Shown: in pieces, positions 60,643 to 64,000 of the stretch | How positions within the stretch are numbered: the stretch's first letter is position 1 | How the letters are laid out: every line of letters starts with the position of its first letter | Source of the DNA: SHZI01 sp964407855 | Lineage (GTDB): Bacteria > Pseudomonadota > Gammaproteobacteria > Steroidobacterales > GCA-2729495 | Length of the DNA stretch: 64,000 bases | Reading direction: 5' to 3' | NCBI GenBank assembly: GCA_964407855.1 | Contig: CAYOXI010000005.1 | Location: 1 to 64,000 of the forward strand | Notes under the pieces: model-generated | The model's input: the letters and a program-made list of their open reading frames with translations, nothing else | The model's database searches: none | What the model was told of the DNA's origin: nothing | Translations under genes and position numbers: made by a program

Positions 60643-62718
60643 TCAGCTCTTCTCGGCCAGCTGACGCAGCAAGTTGGCCTGGCAAGATACCAGTTCTCCC
60701 TCAGTGCCCAGGCCCGGCAACCGGTAGCTGCCGTCAGGCTGCAGTTCCCAGGCCTGGCTGGTATCGGAGAGGCACAGGTCGAGGTCCGCCAGCACCCGGG
60801 CCTTGAGATCATCCTGATTGATCGGAAAGCCAACCTCGATGCGACGGAAGAAATTCCGGTCCATCCAGTCGGCACTGGAACAGAAGACCCGCTCTTCTCC
60901 ATTGGCGTGAAAGTAGTACACCCGGGAATGCTCGAGGAAGCGCCCGACAATGGACCGCACCCGGATATTCTCGGAGAGACCAGGCATCCCGGGCCGCAGA
61001 CAGCAGATGCCGCGGACGATCAGATCCACCATGACCCCCGCCGACGATGCCCGATAGAGCGCCTGGATAACTTCCGGTTCCACCAGCGCGTTGAGTTTGG
61101 CAATGACGTGTCCAGCCCCGCCGGCGAGCACATTGCGGGTTTCGGCGTTGATGTACTCAATCATCTGTGAGTGCAGGCTGAAGGGCGCCTGTATGAGTCG
61201 CTGCAGCGGCGGGGTCTGCACGAGGCTGGTGAGTTGCAGGAAGACGTGATGGACATCCTCACCAAGCGACTCCTCTGCCGAGAGCAGGCTGTAGTCCGTA
61301 TAGATGCGGGCGGTACCGGTGTGATAGTTGCCCGTGCCGAGATGTACATAGCGCCGCAGTCGGCCATTCTCCCGGCGCACCACCAGCGCCAGCTTGCAGT
61401 GGGTCTTGAAGCCCACCACCCCGTAGACCACATGGGCGCCTGCTTCCTGAAGCCGGTTTGCGAGCTGGATGTTGGCGGCCTCGTCAAAGCGGGCCCGCAG
61501 CTCGATGCTGACAGTGATCTCCTTGCCGGCCTGTGCGGCCCTGACGAGGGCATCGGCGATCGGTGATGCGGGGCCAGTACGGTACAGCGTGATCTTGATG
61601 GCAAGGACATCCGGGTCTTCGGCCGCCCGGCCGATGAAGTCGATTACCGGACCATAGGACTCATAGGGGTGGTGGAGCAGGATGTCCCGGTGGGCCATCG
61701 CGGCGAAGAGGTCGTCAGCCGCGATCACCGCATTCTGCTGCCCCGCTGTGAAGGGGATATCGCGAAGGTCGTCTCGCCCTGCGAGCTGGTGCACGGCCAT
61801 GAGGCGATTCAGGTTGACAGGGCCGTCGACGCGGTAAAGGTCCGCATTGTCCAGTTCGAACATCTCGAGCAGGTAGCCGACATGCTCGTCCGGGCAGTCG
61901 TGGGCAACTTCAAGCCGCACGGCCTCCCCGTAGCGGGCCGAGATCAGCTGCCCCTCCACTGCCCGCATCAGGTCGTCGACTTCCTCGGTTTCAACGTAGA
62001 GGTCGCTGTTGCGGGTGACACGGAACTGGTAGCAACCGAGGATTTCCATGCCGGTAAACAGTTCGTCCAGGAAGGCATGGATCACGGAAGACAGGAATAC
62101 GAAGTCGTTGGGTCCGGTTTCGGGCAGCGATGAATCGAGTCGGATAAGGCGGGGCAGAGACCTGGGTGCCTGGACGATCGCACGCTGGACCGGCCGGCCG
62201 AAGGCGTCTATGCCCTTCAGGCCGACGATGAAGTTCAGGCTCTTGTTGAGAATCTTGGGAAACGGCCTCGCCGGATCGAGTGATGTCGGGCTGAGGACGG
62301 GGACAATTTCGCGATGGAAGTGGTTGCGCAGCCAGTCGCGGTGCGCCGGTCGCCAGCGTGTTCTCTTGATGAAGCGCACACCCTCGGTTTCAAGCGCTGG
62401 TATCAGCTCCTCGTTGAGGAGCCGGTACTGCTCGTCGACCAGTGCATGGGCCCGGCGACTGATCTCGGCCAGGACCTGGGAGGCCCCGAGCATGTCAGGT
62501 CCCTGGGGGGGGAGGCCGAGTTCGAGGCGCTGACGAAGCCCGCTGACCCGGATCTCGAAGAACTCATCCAGGTTGGTGGAAACGATACACAGGAATTTGA
62601 GCCGCTCGAGGAGCGGGGTGGACACATCCTTCGCCTGGTGCAGGACCCGCCGGTTGAACTCCAGCGCGCTGAGCTCCCGGTTGATGAAATTCTCGGGGAG
62701 CCTGAAGTTGGGGGTATC
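60643..62718 (-). CDS. ppk1: Polyphosphate kinase 1
   Basis: Makes polyphosphate from ATP. About 691 residues from a TTG at 62718 (MDTPNFRLPENFINREL), where family similarity begins. An in-frame ATG at 62799 would add 27 unconserved residues and would place a TATAGT promoter-like box inside the gene. The phospho-accepting histidine is in LLHHPYESYGPV, and a second conserved His in HLGTGNYHTGTARIYTD. The C-terminal phospholipase-D-like domains include RVYYFHANGEERVFCSSADWMDRN. Four-domain layout complete. Confidence 0.95.
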   Translation of the reverse strand, partial: DTPNFRLPENFINRELSALEFNRRVLHQAKDVSTPLLERLKFLCIVSTNLDEFFEIRVSGLRQRLELGLPPQGPDMLGASQVLAEISRRAHALVDEQYRLLNEELIPALETEGVRFIKRTRWRPAHRDWLRNHFHREIVPVLSPTSLDPARPFPKILNKSLNFIVGLKGIDAFGRPVQRAIVQAPRSLPRLIRLDSSLPETGPNDFVFLSSVIHAFLDELFTGMEILGCYQFRVTRNSDLYVETEEVDDLMRAVEGQLISARYGEAVRLEVAHDCPDEHVGYLLEMFELDNADLYRVDGPVNLNRLMAVHQLAGRDDLRDIPFTAGQQNAVIAADDLFAAMAHRDILLHHPYESYGPVIDFIGRAAEDPDVLAIKITLYRTGPASPIADALVRAAQAGKEITVSIELRARFDEAANIQLANRLQEAGAHVVYGVVGFKTHCKLALVVRRENGRLRRYVHLGTGNYHTGTARIYTDYSLLSAEESLGEDVHHVFLQLTSLVQTPPLQRLIQAPFSLHSQMIEYINAETRNVLAGGAGHVIAKLNALVEPEVIQALYRASSAGVMVDLIVRGICCLRPGMPGLSENIRVRSIVGRFLEHSRVYYFHANGEERVFCSSADWMDRNFFRRIEVGFPINQDDLKARVLADLDLCLSDTSQAWELQPDGSYRLPGLGTEGELVSCQANLLRQLAEKS

Positions 62719-62843
62719 CAAGGCAGCAACACCGCAAAAACCGGAAAAAACTATAGCAGTCTGCTCCGGGAGCCGCGTTACGGCCATCACACTTGGCATA
62801 ATCCGCCCACGAGCATGGCCGGCGTGTTGCTGTTAACGACGGG

Positions 62844-63998
62844 TTACGGCCCTGCGTCCCGGCTGTCTGGCGGCAGGAATACACCGCCCATGGACAGACG
62901 GCGACGGGCGCCGGTGACTTCCGGCGCGTTCGTAGGCCGTCCCGCCAGGCGTTCCCGGGCAAACCACGCAAACGCAGCGGCCTCGACCAACGCAGGCTCG
63001 ATCCCGAAGGCTGCGGTGGTCACGAGCCGGCGTGTGCCAAGGCGCAATTTCAGGCGTCGCATCAGGTCAGCATTTCTCGCGCCACCGCCGCAGACTGCGA
63101 CGACAGACGGCCCGGCGGCGGCCGGCAGCGCATTGACGATGGTTGCGGCAGTCAGCTCCGCGAGGGTTGCCTGTACATCCTGAGGCGCTGAATCACCGTC
63201 CGGCAGGTAGCTTTGCAGCCAGCCCATGTTGAAGTAGTCCACCCCCGTGCTCTTGGGTGGCGGGCGGCGGAAGTAATCGTCCTGCAGGAGCCGGCCCAGG
63301 AGTTCGGACAGCACGTTGCCGCTTGCCGCCCAGCCCCCATCCTGGTCGAAGGGCTCGCCACGGTGTGCCATGCACCAGCCGTCGAGCAGGGTGTTGCCGG
63401 GGCCGGTGTCGAAAGCCACCAGAGACGAATCGCCTGGCAGCAGTGAGACATTGGCAATTCCCCCGATATTCACCACGGCCCGGGCCTCGCGTGGATGGCC
63501 GAGCGCATAGCGGTGAAAGGCCGGGACAAGGGGTGCGCCCTGGCCCCCCAACGCCACATCACCGCGACGGAAATCGCCGACCACCGTCAGACCTGTGCGG
63601 GCCGCAATCAGGGCCGGGTCTCCCAGCTGCACGGTGACCCCCGGACAGCCATCCGGGGCGTGCAGCACGGTCTGGCCATGGCTGCCAATGGCGGCGACGA
63701 ATTCGCGCAGGGCAGCCGTTGCGGGCTCATCAAGGAGAGCGTTGGCGGTGGCTGCAAACTCCTCCGCGATCGCGACGTCGAGCACGGTGGCCGTAGCGAG
63801 TGTGGCGCGGGACGGATCCCGGGTTATCCGGTGAAGCTCCCCCAGCAGCGGCTCCGGGTAGGTGCGCCGGGCATGGCCGTGGATCTTGCATTCGCCGGGC
63901 AGGAACTCGACAAGGACCGCATCGACACCGTCCAGGCTGGTGCCGGACATCAGGCCGACGAACAGCTGCCGTGCGGTCAGTTCTGCGCCTGGCGGTTG
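62844..63998 (-). CDS. anmK: Anhydro-N-acetylmuramic acid kinase (N-terminus at window edge)
   Basis: Phosphorylates and opens 1,6-anhydroMurNAc during wall recycling, acting after AmpD. The frame runs open to the right edge; about 385 residues are visible. FVGLMSGTSLDGVD is the ATP-binding P-loop, with IGSHGQTVLHAP, GDFRRGDVALGGQGAPLVPAFH and VCGGGARNADLMRRL. No ATG, GTG or TTG precedes the P-loop inside the window, so the true start is probably beyond 64000; ATG 63950 is too late. Together with ampD it suggests an anhydro-sugar recycling route. Confidence 0.92.
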   Translation of the reverse strand, partial: QPPGAELTARQLFVGLMSGTSLDGVDAVLVEFLPGECKIHGHARRTYPEPLLGELHRITRDPSRATLATATVLDVAIAEEFAATANALLDEPATAALREFVAAIGSHGQTVLHAPDGCPGVTVQLGDPALIAARTGLTVVGDFRRGDVALGGQGAPLVPAFHRYALGHPREARAVVNIGGIANVSLLPGDSSLVAFDTGPGNTLLDGWCMAHRGEPFDQDGGWAASGNVLSELLGRLLQDDYFRRPPPKSTGVDYFNMGWLQSYLPDGDSAPQDVQATLAELTAATIVNALPAAAGPSVVAVCGGGARNADLMRRLKLRLGTRRLVTTAAFGIEPALVEAAAFAWFARERLAGRPTNAPEVTGARRRLSMGGVFLPPDSRDAGP

Positions 63999-64000
63999 GC

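Noticed and set aside
1..64000. CRISPR arrays, insertion sequences, prophage, tRNA or rRNA genes
   Set aside because: No regularly spaced repeats, transposase or integrase motifs, or RNA gene signatures were seen in the window.

Overview
This is ordinary chromosome from a GC-rich member of the Gammaproteobacteria. The evidence is a gene order close to the pilT-to-chp block of Pseudomonas (DUF4426, yggT, proC, yggS, pilT, pilU, ruvX, algH, tonB, gshB, pilGHIJ, chpA, chpC), plus ampDE, glnE, htpX, mltD, bifunctional tyrA and Kdo/lipid A genes. Two runs of exactly 100 N (1113-1212 and 13910-14009) show that this is a scaffolded draft. I saw no rRNA, tRNA, CRISPR array, phage or insertion sequence.

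Layout. 1-9.4 kb: uppP (cut by the window edge), the nfeD/slipin pair, a Rieske oxygenase, a Na/phosphate transporter, a bacterial voltage-gated sodium channel, small enzymes, def, an esterase and a GST. 9.4-13.2 kb: glnE, a small zinc-finger protein and a methyltransferase. 13.3-16.6 kb: an esterase broken by a gap, then kdoO, kdkA and an lpxL-type acyltransferase, a set acting on the lipid A-Kdo core. 16.7-26.6 kb: htpX and htpG (each with a sigma-32-type promoter), a deacylase-like lipoprotein, mltD with an L,D-transpeptidase, ppnN, two small unknown proteins, a hydrolase and terB. 26.6-47.7 kb: the type IV pilus block, with three tandem retraction ATPases and a Chp chemosensory operon lacking the CheR and CheB homologues; pyrK sits where pyr genes are found in Pseudomonas. 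47.7-64 kb: a RelE/ParE-like toxin remnant, a fatty acid hydroxylase family protein, a molybdopterin oxidoreductase, rsmE, ampDE, scattered cobalamin genes (btuF, an adenosyltransferase, btuD, btuC), tyrA, rppH, ppx, ppk and anmK (cut by the window edge).

The most notable signal lies between btuD and tyrA. A 600-base gene-free stretch has a sigma-54 promoter with exact -24/-12 elements and GG-N10-GC spacing on the minus strand. It is followed by about 230 bases carrying several A-rich AAN-repeat (CA) motifs and a strong intrinsic terminator with an 8-base U tail. This is the architecture of the CrcZ/CrcY Hfq-Crc sponge RNAs of Pseudomonas and is proposed here as a CrcZ-like small RNA, with btuD only 23 bases beyond its terminator.

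Other structural points are two translationally coupled genes (ruvX and apbE) whose best start codon is CTG in a CTGA overlap, and three convergent gene pairs that share a CTAG as overlapping stop codons. Themes that connect the genes are cell wall synthesis and recycling (uppP, mltD, L,D-transpeptidase, ampD/E, anmK), twitching motility and its signalling, outer-membrane core modification, cobalamin uptake, and polyphosphate turnover.
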